The position numbers were made by a program, and so were the translations under genes. Shown piece by piece: positions 50,919 to 60,710 of a stretch of 64,000 nucleotides of DNA. Each line of letters starts with the position of its first letter. The first letter of the stretch is position 1. Under the pieces are notes generated by a model. It made no database searches and was not told the DNA's origin. It was given only the letters and a program-made list of their open reading frames with translations. Source of the stretch: Balneola sp. MJW-20 (GTDB lineage Bacteria > Bacteroidota > Rhodothermia > Balneolales > Balneolaceae); contig NZ_JBFNXW010000001.1 of the NCBI RefSeq assembly GCF_040811775.1, positions 1,054,001-1,118,000 on the forward strand, written 5' to 3'.

Positions 50919-51109
50919 TTTATTGCAGAATGCAGAATAACGATCAGAGATTGCAGACCTGTTATAAACCCGTCATTCTGAAGTGAACGGATTCATGGGG
51001 AGGAATGGTGAGAAGAAATGTGATCTTAACCATTACTATAGTTTATAGAGCAATGATCTGATTTGTTGTTTTTATATCACTTCTACCGTCCGTATTCCTT
51101 AAATGATAT

Positions 51110-52243
51110 TTACTGCTTTGGATAGCAGCCAAGCACCTTTAGCTCATGGCACTCCTTGTTGAGTTCATCCAGTGCCGATGAGATTTCCGGATCTTCCACA
51201 TTTCCTTCGAGGTCCACATAGAAGGAATAGTGCCAGGGTTCATTGAGACGAGGCCGGGATTCCAGCTTCGCCAGATTGACTTTGTGGGTATGCAAAATAT
51301 TCAAACATTTCAGCAGTGCTCCCTCCTCGTGGGAGGTGACCATCAGCAGAGAAGTCTTAGCCGGAACCTGAGAATCCACTTTAACAGGTTTCCTGGACGC
51401 CACCACAAAACGGGTATAATTCCCTTTTTGATTTGCAATATCACTGGCTATGACTTTAAGTCCGTAAATATCTGCAGCCTGAGCTCCGGCTATTGAAGCT
51501 TTGGATAGATCACCGTCTTCAGCCACTTTCTTAGCTGAGAGAGCTGTGTCCAGATAGGAAACGACCTCACAATCAGGCATCGTTGACAGAAAATGAGTGC
51601 ATTGTGCCAGAGCCTGAGGATGAGAGAGCACTCTTCGGACGTTTTTCAGCGGAATCTCTTCCAAGGCCATTAGGCAATGGACGATCCGAAGGATCTCCTC
51701 TCCTACAATGTGTACTTCGTCTGAGCCCAGAATATCATAGGTGTCATTGATGGATCCTGCAGTCGTATTTTCTATCGGTAGTATAGCGTAATCAACTTTT
51801 TTGGTGATCAGAGCATCCGCTGCCTGCTGAAAAGTATTGAATCCAATAGGTTCCACCTGATCAAAGCGATCTCCGAAATGCCGGAGAGCAGCAGCGTGAC
51901 TAAAGGCACCTTCACCACCCTGAAAGCTCACTCTTACTTTTTCACTTCCCGCACGCTCATTGTCCTGATCGATCAGCGACAGTGCCTGATATCTTACCGA
52001 GTTCGTTATGATCTCCCGGTATAGGTCCTCTGCATAGCTGGGGTCCAGGTTCAGCTCTTTTGCTATGTTGCGGATCTTATTCAGAACAGATTCTTCACGC
52101 TGCAGATCTCTTATGCGACCCGAGTGGTCACGTTTGAGCTCTGATATCTGCTTAACGATCTGCTGTCGATCTGCCAATGCTTTTATGATAGCCCGGTCTG
52201 TGTGATCCAGTCTTTCCCTGAATTCTTTCAAATCATCTTTCAT
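51110..52243 (-). CDS. pheA: Bifunctional chorismate mutase / prephenate dehydratase
   Basis: A 377-residue enzyme of phenylalanine synthesis. Residues ~5-90 are an AroQ-type chorismate mutase (LDHTDRAIIKALADRQQIVKQI). Residues ~105-285 are prephenate dehydratase (VSFQGGEGAFSHAA, LPIENTTAGSINDTYDIL and the catalytic TRF in GNYTRFVV). The end is an ACT domain (HEEGALLKCLNILHTHKVNLAKLESRP), the ESRP being the usual phenylalanine-binding signature for feedback inhibition. It stands alone on the minus strand. No attenuator-like leader with Phe codons was noticed. Confidence 0.95.
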   Translation of the reverse strand: MKDDLKEFRERLDHTDRAIIKALADRQQIVKQISELKRDHSGRIRDLQREESVLNKIRNIAKELNLDPSYAEDLYREIITNSVRYQALSLIDQDNERAGSEKVRVSFQGGEGAFSHAAALRHFGDRFDQVEPIGFNTFQQAADALITKKVDYAILPIENTTAGSINDTYDILGSDEVHIVGEEILRIVHCLMALEEIPLKNVRRVLSHPQALAQCTHFLSTMPDCEVVSYLDTALSAKKVAEDGDLSKASIAGAQAADIYGLKVIASDIANQKGNYTRFVVASRKPVKVDSQVPAKTSLLMVTSHEEGALLKCLNILHTHKVNLAKLESRPRLNEPWHYSFYVDLEGNVEDPEISSALDELNKECHELKVLGCYPKQ

Positions 52244-52391
52244 GTCGCTTGCTGTAGTATCACCATTTCAATCCCATCATACAGAAATCAGCATAATCTA
52301 ATGCATGAGAACATCAAATTCATTCATCATCCATGAAACTGATCAGCCAATGTATGAATGAATTGCTCACCCCGGTTTTCTAAGGGTGATC

Positions 52392-53651
52392 TCAGCTTTC
52401 ACCGGCCAGCTCCTGCTGATAGCTTTTTTCCCGCACCGTAACAGTGATGGTCCAGGTGATCCCGGCCAGGATCATGCCCAGTCCGTACGCCATGATCAGT
52501 TCCTTTACACCGAGCAGATCGAATTCAAGTACCAGCGAAGCGATCAGTACGGAGATCGAATTTGAGACTGTAAACAATAACCACTCTGTACTGAAGATAC
52601 GCCCCCGAAAAGTGTCTTTGGTCCTCTTCTGAAGTAGTACGGTACTCATCACCCAGTTAGCGCCGGAGGCTCCGTGAGCAAGCAGCACAAAGAACACCAT
52701 TCCCCAGATCGCCTCTATAAAACCTACCATCATATACATGGCACCGGACATAAAAATAGCGAAGCCCATTACCATCACCCAGTCTTTCTCATCACGGAAT
52801 AACCTGCGGCCCACGATCGGGCCGATCCCGGTTCCGATCCCCCGGGCTGCATAGAGCAATCCAAGTCCGATAGAACCCATCATCAAAATTTCTTCGCTGA
52901 TAATGACCAAAAGGTAAACCAGTCCACCCAGAAACATGGTGGAAGTCCCCTTCGCTATGCTGGGTCTTAAGATCTGTTCATTTTTAAATAAATAACCGAG
53001 TCCCTCTTTTATACCGGTAAATGGATTTTTTGTGCGCTCCATCTCTTCTTCAGAAAGTCTTTCCTGTGGTATCACGGTTCGATATATGAACCATGCGGAT
53101 AATAGATAGGTAAAGCCATCCAGAATAAAGACCATATTGGTCCCAAGCCACTCAGTGGCAAATCCACCAATGGCCATACCGGTTGTAAAAATAATGCTCC
53201 AGGTAGCAGTGGATACCACATTAGCATTTATCAGCTGACCTTCTGAGGTTACATTAGGAATGGACGAAGTCTTAGCGGGTTCAAAGACTGCCGATAACAT
53301 CATCTGGAATGCGGTAAGCACAAATGCCAGCCATAGCAGGTCTTCCGATTGAACAAAAAGTATACCCAGAATTGCCACCATACGGGCAAGGTCGCAGAAT
53401 ATCATAAGGCGGCGGCGATTGAAGCGATCGGTCAGGTAACCTGCAAAAGGCGAAAAAGCGGCCAGACTCAGCATTTTCACAATGATCACCAGGCCCAACA
53501 GGAATTCAGAGCCTGAATATTTTGCGATCAGCGCATACAGAGCAAGCAGTCCGAACCAGTCCCCAAAATTTGAGACGGATTGCGCAAGCCAGAGATTCCG
53601 GAAGTTCCGGTTCTCCTTTATAAGTTCCAGATAGGGTCTGAGGTTATCCAA
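52392..53651 (-). CDS. MFS transporter
   Basis: A 419-residue major facilitator protein with twelve predicted membrane segments. The loop between helices 2 and 3 is FAGYLTDRFNRRRLMIFCDLAR, the usual MFS motif A. The general layout resembles the MFS_3 / enterobactin-exporter-like group. A substrate cannot be named. It lies just before dut on the same strand with a gap of 22 bp, so it may be read from the dut transcript. Confidence 0.85.
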   Translation of the reverse strand: MDNLRPYLELIKENRNFRNLWLAQSVSNFGDWFGLLALYALIAKYSGSEFLLGLVIIVKMLSLAAFSPFAGYLTDRFNRRRLMIFCDLARMVAILGILFVQSEDLLWLAFVLTAFQMMLSAVFEPAKTSSIPNVTSEGQLINANVVSTATWSIIFTTGMAIGGFATEWLGTNMVFILDGFTYLLSAWFIYRTVIPQERLSEEEMERTKNPFTGIKEGLGYLFKNEQILRPSIAKGTSTMFLGGLVYLLVIISEEILMMGSIGLGLLYAARGIGTGIGPIVGRRLFRDEKDWVMVMGFAIFMSGAMYMMVGFIEAIWGMVFFVLLAHGASGANWVMSTVLLQKRTKDTFRGRIFSTEWLLFTVSNSISVLIASLVLEFDLLGVKELIMAYGLGMILAGITWTITVTVREKSYQQELAGES

Positions 53652-53673
53652 ATAAAGCGTATTTAGCTTTGAA

Positions 53674-54120
53674 TTACTTTACGCCTGTACTACCAAATCC
53701 GCCGCTTCCGCGTTCCGTATCTTCAAGATCTTCGGCTTCCTGAACCTCAAATTGCACAACCGGTGCAATCACCATCTGAGCAATACGGTCTCCGTGTTCA
53801 ACAGCGAATTCCTTCTCCCCATGATTAATGGCGATCACTTTCACTTCACCCCGGTAATCAGCATCTATGGTACCCGGAGTATTCAGCATCGTGATACCGT
53901 TCCGGATTGCCAGTCCGCTGCGGGGTCGTATCTGTGCCTCATATCCATGCGGCAGCGCCATTTTAAGTCCCGTCGGGACCAGCACCCTTTCCCCCGGTCT
54001 GATCACTAACCTTTCAGTCAATGCCGCCCGGATATCCATACCTGCAGCCGAAGCAGACTCATAGGATGGCAACGGCAGGTCTTTAGCATGATCCAGTTTC
54101 TGAAAGATCACTTTACTCAT
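53674..54120 (-). CDS. dut: dUTP diphosphatase
   Basis: A 148-residue trimeric dUTPase. All five family motifs are visible: [19 protein letters not shown], the uracil-binding [22 protein letters not shown] and the C-terminal glycine-rich [10 protein letters not shown]. It removes dUTP and provides dUMP. The start at 54120 is chosen because its ATG overlaps the stop of the upstream gene (ATGA), showing translational coupling; a longer frame to 54168 would lie inside that gene. Confidence 0.95.
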   Translation of the reverse strand: MSKVIFQKLDHAKDLPLPSYESASAAGMDIRAALTERLVIRPGERVLVPTGLKMALPHGYEAQIRPRSGLAIRNGITMLNTPGTIDADYRGEVKVIAINHGEKEFAVEHGDRIAQMVIAPVVQFEVQEAEDLEDTERGSGGFGSTGVK

Positions 54121-54911
54121 ATCGATTCTCTGTTGTATTCTATTAGTCGGACGATCACATTTCCCCAAAGTACTTTAACTCTGGCTTCCAGAGGTACCCG
54201 GTACTCATCATCAAGGAACCAGGCCCTGAAATCTCCGGAAAAACCAAAAGGGCCGGTAATATTATCCGTGCTTCCGCTCAGCATATAGGTCTGTACTGAG
54301 CCATCAAACGGTTTATAATTTCTTTTTTCTTTCTCAAGAGAGTTGCTGGCCAGTATATAGCCCTTTTTCTTGGTCACATAAACCGGAAGTGTGAAAGGAT
54401 CTTCTGATCCCGCAAATAAGCGGGAAAAATAAAAGATGATATGTCCGGCAGTAGCTGGTTCTTCCAGTTTAAGTGTATCGCGACTGTCATCTTCTTCTTT
54501 GTAGTAAACAAGCCCGTCGTCGCGGTCGAATTCGTAGACGATCTCATCGAACTCATCTTCATCGAGGTTATCCTTCCAGAAACGGGTGGATACCGGCAGA
54601 CCTTCCTCGTTCACGTAAAACAGGGAGTGATAGACATCCTTTTCCTTTCCGACAAAGGGGATCTTGGAATTAGAAGTAATGGTGGTAACCAGGTGATGAT
54701 GCGATTTCCCTTTGAACATACTATCGCTCTCTAGCTCAACATCCACCCATCCGAGTTTAAAGAGTCCATATTTAACCTCAAACCGAAAGGTCTCTTTGAT
54801 AGAAAACAGATCATCCATCCCGGGCGGCCCATTTTCGATCGGTGTACGGGTGTTCTGAGCTGTTGCAACGGAGCTCAGCAGCAGCATTATGATCAGGCTT
54901 ATCCGGATCAT
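54117..54911 (-). CDS. DUF3108 secreted protein
   Basis: A 264-residue exported protein (signal 1-18, ending ATAQ). The segments [20 protein letters not shown] and [21 protein letters not shown], with a strand-rich middle, match DUF3108, a beta-sandwich family. Function unknown; homologues are exported and may handle lipids or envelope parts. It overlaps the ArsC-like gene upstream and dut downstream by four bases each (ATGA), so the three are tightly coupled. Confidence 0.75.
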   Translation of the reverse strand: MIRISLIIMLLLSSVATAQNTRTPIENGPPGMDDLFSIKETFRFEVKYGLFKLGWVDVELESDSMFKGKSHHHLVTTITSNSKIPFVGKEKDVYHSLFYVNEEGLPVSTRFWKDNLDEDEFDEIVYEFDRDDGLVYYKEEDDSRDTLKLEEPATAGHIIFYFSRLFAGSEDPFTLPVYVTKKKGYILASNSLEKEKRNYKPFDGSVQTYMLSGSTDNITGPFGFSGDFRAWFLDDEYRVPLEARVKVLWGNVIVRLIEYNRESI

Positions 54912-55261
54912 CCTATATACTCATCGATAAAAGATTGCATTGCTTCTTCATCATAACCGACCATAACAGCATCTCCTGCTATTAAAAGAGGTCGTTTCAT
55001 CATATTCTGATGCTCCCTGAGTTTTTCCAGGAGTTCTTCATCACTAAGATCCTGGTCTGCTAATTTTAGCTTTCTCCACATCATACCCCGCCGGTTGATC
55101 AGGGTATCGAGACCTACCTTGGCTTTGAGTTCCAGGAGTTCATCTTTGGTTAAGGGATCTTTTTTGACATCCACAAAGGTGTAGGGAATTTCTCTTTCAT
55201 CCAGCCATGCTTTAGTATCCCGGATCTTATTGCAGTTTTTAATTCCTACCAGATGTAACAT
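54908..55261 (-). CDS. ArsC/Spx-family (YffB-like) thioredoxin-fold protein
   Basis: A 117-residue protein of the ArsC family. The single N-terminal Cys in GIKNCNKIRDTKAWLDER and the later INRRGMMWRKLK and MMKRPLLI match the YffB/ArsC_YffB subgroup, which lacks the CxxC pair of Spx and some arsenate reductases. It is thus likely a glutathione- or thioredoxin-dependent reductase of unclear substrate. ATG 55261 is chosen over 55312, since the extra residues do not belong to the fold. It is the first gene of the ArsC-DUF3108-dut run. Confidence 0.82.
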   Translation of the reverse strand: MLHLVGIKNCNKIRDTKAWLDEREIPYTFVDVKKDPLTKDELLELKAKVGLDTLINRRGMMWRKLKLADQDLSDEELLEKLREHQNMMKRPLLIAGDAVMVGYDEEAMQSFIDEYIG

Positions 55262-55355
55262 CGAATGTAATTCTTTTGTTTTGTATTTTGATTGAAAGAT
55301 ACGACATGTCATCTATAAAATTGAAACAATCAGGCATTTCTGTCTGCCCCTGATA

Positions 55356-55853
55356 ATGCAAAGAAACCTGTTTTTATTATCTGCTCTTATCATTCTGTTC
55401 GCCGGTTGTACCCGGAATGATGATCAGAGAGCGTTTGAACAACAAGCTTACCAGCCGGCATCCGGTATAACTCAGACCAATGCGCTGGGTGAAGTACTCT
55501 CAACCGACGAAGATGACTGGAGAACTTCCCCCCTTTTCGAAGGACTGATAAATATCAGTCCTCCCTTTCCGAATCCGGCCAGAACCAATCAGGCTATTAC
55601 TTTTGAGATCGACGTAACCGGAGTACAGGCTGTATCTGGGCTGGAAATGATCGTGTGGTTCAGCAGTAACCGATTCGCAACGATCTACTTTGACAATCAG
55701 TCTCCTTTGCCACCTGGACTCACTACTTTTCAGATCAACCCTATTGAACTGAGTGAATTCGGGACCATTGAAACTGCCCGCGGTACACATCGTGTGATCC
55801 TTTTTGACGGAAATCAGCAAATGATATCCTACGGTGATATCAGGGTAGAGTAG
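55356..55853 (+). CDS. Small lipoprotein of unknown function
   Basis: A 165-residue protein with a short signal and lipobox (LFAGC, Cys ~18). The mature part is strand-rich with an Ig-like look (ISPPFPNPARTNQAITFEIDV, then a FDNQSPLPPGL turn). The pattern resembles the carrier-type T9SS-like C-terminal domain in having PPFPNPA, but this is not a full match. It starts divergently from the ArsC-like gene. No family recognised. Confidence 0.6.
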   Translation: MQRNLFLLSALIILFAGCTRNDDQRAFEQQAYQPASGITQTNALGEVLSTDEDDWRTSPLFEGLINISPPFPNPARTNQAITFEIDVTGVQAVSGLEMIVWFSSNRFATIYFDNQSPLPPGLTTFQINPIELSEFGTIETARGTHRVILFDGNQQMISYGDIRVE

Positions 55854-55893
55854 ATTTGGTTAAAAAAACTGTGCCCTATATCTTTGGCCTCAT

Positions 55894-56163
55894 ATGATTA
55901 AACTTACTCCGTCACAGATCAAGATCCTTGAGCGACTCATTTTTCCGGAAACATTCGATGTAATACAGGAAGAGACCGATCTGCAGTATGGCGAGATCCG
56001 TGATGACCTTATCAACCTGATGAACTACAGGCTGATCGACGTGGTAGACCGTTCGAAACCCGAACCTGCCACCACCAATTTTTATGATGCTGACAACCTT
56101 AAGGAGTCATCATTTCAGTTAACCAAATTGGGTATTAAACACATAAAGCAACGCCGAAGATGA
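55894..56163 (+). CDS. Small winged-helix-like protein of unknown function
   Basis: An 89-residue protein. The helix ITP-like opening (LTPSQIKILERLIFP), IQEETDLQYGEIRDDLINLMNYRLIDVV and FQLTKLGIKHI suggest a winged helix (a small DNA-binding fold) but no family is clear. It overlaps the biotin-carrier gene by four bases (ATGA), so it is co-translated. It is a conserved position in related gene orders would need checking. Unknown function. Confidence 0.6.
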   Translation: MIKLTPSQIKILERLIFPETFDVIQEETDLQYGEIRDDLINLMNYRLIDVVDRSKPEPATTNFYDADNLKESSFQLTKLGIKHIKQRRR

Positions 56164-56666
56164 AATTTGAAGCCACCTTAGGGGATGAAGCCAACAGCAT
56201 CGAGCTGGATCCAAAGAACAACTCCTTCAAGACAGACAAAATGGAAGGTTCGTATGAATTCAGTTTCAATAATGGCCGATATTTACTTCGAATGGGAACA
56301 AAACTTTACCAGATCGATAATGTAAGTTATGAGGGTTCGGTTATCGAATTCTCTCTGAACGGCGACTGGCACCAGGTACAGATACGCGATGAACAAGAGT
56401 TACTGCTTGATAAATTAGGTTTCAAGACCGGAGCTGCTGCAGCCGAAGGGTTGCTGAAGGCACCAATGCCCGGCAAGATCCTCGATATCATGGTACATGA
56501 AGGCGATGAAGTTAAGAAGGATCAGCCCCTCGTTATTCTGGAAGCAATGAAGATGGAGAATGAACTTAAAGCACCAGTAGATGGTGTAATTGAAAGTATC
56601 TCTGCAGAAGTCGGACAGTCCTTAGAAAAGAATTCACCTATACTGGAGATCAACACCGTTGGATAA
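56160..56666 (+). CDS. Biotin/lipoyl carrier protein (BCCP-like)
   Basis: A 168-residue protein with a C-terminal biotinyl domain (~residues 98-168): APMPGKILDIMVHEGDEV and the biotinylation site EAMKMEN with the modified lysine at K131. The N-terminal ~90 residues form a separate strand-rich domain. Such proteins are the carrier subunit of acyl-CoA carboxylases or of oxaloacetate-type decarboxylases; no carboxylase or transcarboxylase gene is next to it. It overlaps both neighbours: the winged-helix-like gene by four bases and murA by eight. Confidence 0.85.
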   Translation: MKFEATLGDEANSIELDPKNNSFKTDKMEGSYEFSFNNGRYLLRMGTKLYQIDNVSYEGSVIEFSLNGDWHQVQIRDEQELLLDKLGFKTGAAAAEGLLKAPMPGKILDIMVHEGDEVKKDQPLVILEAMKMENELKAPVDGVIESISAEVGQSLEKNSPILEINTVG

Positions 56667-57924
56667 ATTTATTATTAAAGGCCCTACCCCCTTAAAAGGT
56701 ACCATCCCTATCAGTGGTTCAAAAAATGCAGCATTGCCGATCATGGCAGCCGCTCTTCTTGCTGACGATGTTGTCACCATTACCAACATACCCCGGCTTA
56801 AAGATATTTATACCTTCAACAATGTGATCCGAGTACTGGGTGCCAAGGTTGATTTTGATGAAGATCAAAATAAAATCACGATCGACCCGACCACCGTGGG
56901 CCATCTCGAAGCACCCTACGATCTGGTTCGAAAGATGAGAGCATCCTTTTATATGCTGGGCGCTTTAGTTGGTAAGCATGGTTCAGCTAAAGTATCTCTT
57001 CCCGGTGGATGCGCATGGGGTCCCCGGCCGGTAGACCTTCATTTAAAGGGTATGGAAGCCATGGGCATAGATATCTCTCTGGAAAAAGGATATGTGATAG
57101 CGAAAGCAGATGAAACCCTGAAAGGCGGAAAATTCAGACTGGAACCCAGCAGTGTTGGTGCAACAGTGAACCTCCTGCTCGCCTCCGTTCTGAAGGCTGA
57201 AGAGTTCGTGATCGAAAATGCAGCCAGGGAACCTGATGTGGTTCAACTATGCCGCGTACTTACTCAAATGGGTGCAGATATTGAGGGAATCGGAACCGAC
57301 ACCCTCCGCATCCGTAAAGTCGACTCTTTAAGCGGAGCTGAGATCAGTAATGATCCGGACCGGATTGAACTCGGTACTTTTATGATTGCCGGTGCTATGA
57401 TCCCGGGATCCGATCTTACACTTACCGGAGGAAATCCGGAACACCTCGGAGAATTCACTAACAAGCTCAGAAAAACCGGTGCCAGGATTGAGGTAGAGGA
57501 AGATACAATTCGCGTTAAGGCTCCGGACCAGTTAAAACCGGTTTCCATCAAAGCAGAGATCTATCCCGGATTTCCAACAGATCTGCAGGCTCAGTGGGCA
57601 ACCATGCTCACTCAGGCCGAAGGTGACTCTAAAGTAACGGATAACGTCTATTTCGACCGCTTCAGCTACGTGCCGGAACTGGTACGTCTTGGCGGTGAAC
57701 TGGATGTTGAAAAGAACACCGTTCATATCTCAGGAAAAACTCCGCTTACCGGAGCTTCTGTGATGAGTACAGATCTGAGAGCCAGCGTAAGTCTGGTTCT
57801 GGCCGCTATGGCAGCAGAAAATACGACCGAAGTGCTTAGGATTTACCACCTTGACCGGGGTTATGAGTCGCTTGAGAAAAAATTAAATGCCGTTGGTGCA
57901 CACCTGAAGCGGGTTGACGACTAA
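56659..57924 (+). CDS. murA: UDP-N-acetylglucosamine 1-carboxyvinyltransferase
   Basis: A 421-residue enzyme that begins peptidoglycan synthesis by transferring enolpyruvyl to UDP-GlcNAc. The conserved opening MDKFIIKGP is read from a TTG at 56659 (written as Met); there is no ATG nearby. K22-N23 in SKNAALPIM and the catalytic Cys in the loop GGCAWGPRPVDLH (C118) are present, so fosfomycin sensitivity would be expected. D in SVMSTDLRASVSLVLA is the general base. The gene overlaps the biotin-carrier gene by eight bases. Confidence 0.95.
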   Translation: MDKFIIKGPTPLKGTIPISGSKNAALPIMAAALLADDVVTITNIPRLKDIYTFNNVIRVLGAKVDFDEDQNKITIDPTTVGHLEAPYDLVRKMRASFYMLGALVGKHGSAKVSLPGGCAWGPRPVDLHLKGMEAMGIDISLEKGYVIAKADETLKGGKFRLEPSSVGATVNLLLASVLKAEEFVIENAAREPDVVQLCRVLTQMGADIEGIGTDTLRIRKVDSLSGAEISNDPDRIELGTFMIAGAMIPGSDLTLTGGNPEHLGEFTNKLRKTGARIEVEEDTIRVKAPDQLKPVSIKAEIYPGFPTDLQAQWATMLTQAEGDSKVTDNVYFDRFSYVPELVRLGGELDVEKNTVHISGKTPLTGASVMSTDLRASVSLVLAAMAAENTTEVLRIYHLDRGYESLEKKLNAVGAHLKRVDD

Positions 57925-58340
57925 AAATCGATAAAAGCTGATAAAAGCGTTTACATTAAAGCTTAAGCTGAGTTATATTTATTAACTGAAAATCGGCCCA
58001 AAGAGCTTTTTAAAATAATTTTTTCGATTGCAGATCGGACAAACTACATATCTTAAAACACCACACAAAGCGTCTGTGACTGCTATGATGCACGACGCAT
58101 TGATCGATTTTCTCTTTTGTCTTGTGGCCACCTATGTCAAGAACGGCCATCAAAGCACTTCTGATCTGAATAACAGATCAACAAACAGACCAATTTTAAC
58201 AGATATTCAATTCGAAGCGACCGCATTAAATCACGCTTCATCCCCTTCTTACGCCGTTTGGAATACTATTAGACGGACAAAAAAATGGAGAAGATGGCTT
58301 GCGCGTGGAGGCTCCGGTCGCCCGATAAGGAAGAAATTCA
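57925..58340 (+). other. Long leader before the RNase E/G gene
   Basis: About 416 bp with no convincing gene. A 7-bp hairpin (TGATCTG with CAGATCA, loop AATAA) lies at 58162-58180. The last 100 bp are A/G-rich. In enterobacteria a long 5' untranslated region lets RNase E control its own mRNA; a similar role here is only inferred. A weak open frame across 58028-58459 overlaps the true gene and is rejected. Confidence 0.4.
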
Positions 58341-60107
58341 ATGAAGAACCAAATTATTATCCATTCTTCCGGGAATCAGACCCGGATTGCGCTGATGGAA
58401 GACAACGAATTAGCGCAACTATTCATCGAAACAGAAGAAAACCAGCGTACTGTTGGTAATATTTATGTAGCCCGAGTACACAAAGTGATGAGTGGCATCA
58501 GAGCCGCATTCATCGATATGGGCACTCCTAAAGATGCTTTTTTACACTTTTCTGATGCAGGTGATCACCTGGATGAATATATCACCAAACTGAATGGCAA
58601 AGACGCCATTCCCAACAATGTCCGCGGACAGCTCAAGAACAAAGAAAATATGAGCAACGTGGAGAAGCAGATCATGGCAGGCAAAGTACTCCGCCGGGGA
58701 CAAAAACTGCTGGTGCAGATCGTTAAAGAACCCATAGGTTCAAAAGGCCCAAGAGTTTCTACTGATATCACTATTGCCGGTCGTTTCCTGGTTCTGATCC
58801 CAATGGGCGACTATATTGCAGTGTCTAAAAAGATCAGCAATTACAAAGAACGCCGCCGTCTGAAAGGGATCCTTCATGATATGGTACCCGAAGGATTCGG
58901 AGTGATCGTTCGCACCGTTGCCCAGAAGAAAGACAAAGAAGCGCTCGAAGAAGATCTGAGAAATGTATTGCTGAAGTGGGAAAAGATCGTTGACAAACTG
59001 GAAACAGCCAAACCACCTTCCGTACTGTACCAGGATCTTAATATGACCGAGAGCCTGATCCGTGATCTCTTTGCAAAGAATTATGACCGCGTCCTTATTG
59101 ACGAACCGGAAATGTATCGTGAGATCAAAAATTATGTTGGCCAGATCGCTCCAAAAATGGCTCCGAATGTAGAGCTGTATAAGGGCAAATCTCACATCTT
59201 CGATCATATGAAGATATCGGAGGATGTGAATTCTATCTTCTCCCCTCGTGTACGCATGAAATCCGGTGGTTACCTGATATTTGAGCAGACCGAAGCCATG
59301 TACGTGGTTGACGTAAACTCCGGTCCTTATGCGGCCAAGAAACGTCAGGAAGACAATTCACTTAAGACCAACCTGGAAGCAGCCCGCGAAGTGGCAAAGC
59401 AGCTCAGACTCAGAGATATTGGTGGTATTATCGTCGTCGATTTTATTGACTTGAGAGATGATAAGAACCGAAAGAAGATCTACGATGAGCTCAAGAAAGA
59501 ATTCAAGAAAGATCCTGCCAAGACCAATGTGATCGGAATGAGTGACTTCGGTCTGGTTCAGATCACCCGTCAGAGGATCCGTCCAAGTGTTGTTAACTCA
59601 GTGTCCAAAGTCTGCCCGATGTGTGGCGGTTCCGGAGATGTAGTTACCCAAGACACTATTCTTACCGATATTGAAAGCTGGCTGAGCAAGTTCAAGCACA
59701 GCACGAACTACCGCGCAGTGGATCTCTACGTGAATCCATACCTCAAATCACTGATCACCAAAGGAATTTTCAGTACACGCTGGAAGTGGGTCACTAAGTA
59801 TCACCTTAAGATTTCCCTGATCGGAGACGACAGCATATCTTTGAATGAATTCAAAGCTACTCTCGTTGGTTCTGACATCGACATTACAGATATCGTCATG
59901 AGAGGCGAATCCATTGAAGAAGTACTGGAACGTGAGGGTGAGCTGGAAGAACTGGACAGTGATAAGCCTAAACGCGATAATCTGGATATTTCTAAGAGAG
60001 AAAGGGATTCAGGCCGAAGTAATAATAACGGACGGAGCAGATCGTCAGATCGTTCTGACAATTCGCGGGGCCGCGGGCAGTCTAAGTACTATAAGTCTGC
60101 TGACTGA
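58341..60107 (+). CDS. rng: Ribonuclease E/G family endoribonuclease
   Basis: A 588-residue RNase G-like enzyme. An S1 domain occupies ~residues 35-120 (VGNIYVARVHKVMSGIRAAFIDMG). The catalytic aspartates lie in the DNase-I-like part: MYVVDVNSGPY and GGIIVVDFIDLRDDKN. The zinc-link pair CPMCGGSG joins subunits. The C-terminus (~540-588) is a low-complexity basic tail (RERDSGRSNNNGRSRSSDRSDNSRGRG), which may bind RNA, but there is no long scaffold as in enterobacterial RNase E. It starts a cluster with hslVU. Confidence 0.93.
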   Translation: MKNQIIIHSSGNQTRIALMEDNELAQLFIETEENQRTVGNIYVARVHKVMSGIRAAFIDMGTPKDAFLHFSDAGDHLDEYITKLNGKDAIPNNVRGQLKNKENMSNVEKQIMAGKVLRRGQKLLVQIVKEPIGSKGPRVSTDITIAGRFLVLIPMGDYIAVSKKISNYKERRRLKGILHDMVPEGFGVIVRTVAQKKDKEALEEDLRNVLLKWEKIVDKLETAKPPSVLYQDLNMTESLIRDLFAKNYDRVLIDEPEMYREIKNYVGQIAPKMAPNVELYKGKSHIFDHMKISEDVNSIFSPRVRMKSGGYLIFEQTEAMYVVDVNSGPYAAKKRQEDNSLKTNLEAAREVAKQLRLRDIGGIIVVDFIDLRDDKNRKKIYDELKKEFKKDPAKTNVIGMSDFGLVQITRQRIRPSVVNSVSKVCPMCGGSGDVVTQDTILTDIESWLSKFKHSTNYRAVDLYVNPYLKSLITKGIFSTRWKWVTKYHLKISLIGDDSISLNEFKATLVGSDIDITDIVMRGESIEEVLEREGELEELDSDKPKRDNLDISKRERDSGRSNNNGRSRSSDRSDNSRGRGQSKYYKSAD

Positions 60108-60160
60108 TCATTTGGCCCGGTTATTGTTCTTAAACCAGCCAAATCAAAATAAATGTAATT

Positions 60161-60709
60161 ATGAGTGAATTTAAATTGCACGCTACTACCGTTGTGGGTG
60201 TGATACACAATGGTAAAGCGGCTTTAGGTTGCGACGGTCAGGCTACTTTGGATAAGACCGTTATGAAGAGCACCGTTAAAAAGGTTCGAAAACTCTACGA
60301 AGGTAAGATACTGGCTGGTTTTGCCGGTTCCACCGCAGATGCTTTTACCCTCTTTGAACGGTATGAGAAGAAACTGAATGAATACAATGGCAATATGCAG
60401 CGTGCTGCTGTTGAGCTCGCTAAAGACTGGCGAAAGGATAAATTCCTTCAGAAACTTGAAGCATTACTGATAGTCATGGATAACGAGAACGCTCTGATCT
60501 TATCCGGTCAGGGAGATGTGATCGAGCCTGATGACAACATAGCTACTATAGGAAGCGGAGGGTCTTATGCCCTTTCAGCAGCCCGGGCCATGGTCAAGCA
60601 TGCTCCGGATCTGTCGGCAGCGGATATCGTCGAAGACGCCCTGCACACTGCAGCCGATATCGATATCTATACCAATCATAATCTGACTATTCTTGAGATC
60701 GAGGACTAA
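60161..60709 (+). CDS. hslV: ATP-dependent protease subunit HslV
   Basis: A 182-residue proteasome-like threonine peptidase. The N-terminus [14 protein letters not shown] shows that eight residues are removed to expose Thr9 as nucleophile. G-D-G-Q-A-T-L ([13 protein letters not shown] here) and the [13 protein letters not shown] segment complete the active site. It assembles as a double hexamer and is capped by HslU. One base separates its stop from the hslU start, so expression is coupled. Confidence 0.97.
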   Translation: MSEFKLHATTVVGVIHNGKAALGCDGQATLDKTVMKSTVKKVRKLYEGKILAGFAGSTADAFTLFERYEKKLNEYNGNMQRAAVELAKDWRKDKFLQKLEALLIVMDNENALILSGQGDVIEPDDNIATIGSGGSYALSAARAMVKHAPDLSAADIVEDALHTAADIDIYTNHNLTILEIED

Positions 60710-60710
60710 A

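Noticed and set aside
52319..52362. Inverted repeat TTCATTCAT / ATGAATGAA between pheA and the MFS gene
   Set aside because: Simple low-complexity arms with a 26-nt loop and no T run; likely chance.
58028..58459. 143-codon frame in front of and over the start of rng
   Set aside because: It overlaps the strongly supported start of RNase E/G by 119 bp in another frame, and its sequence resembles no family.
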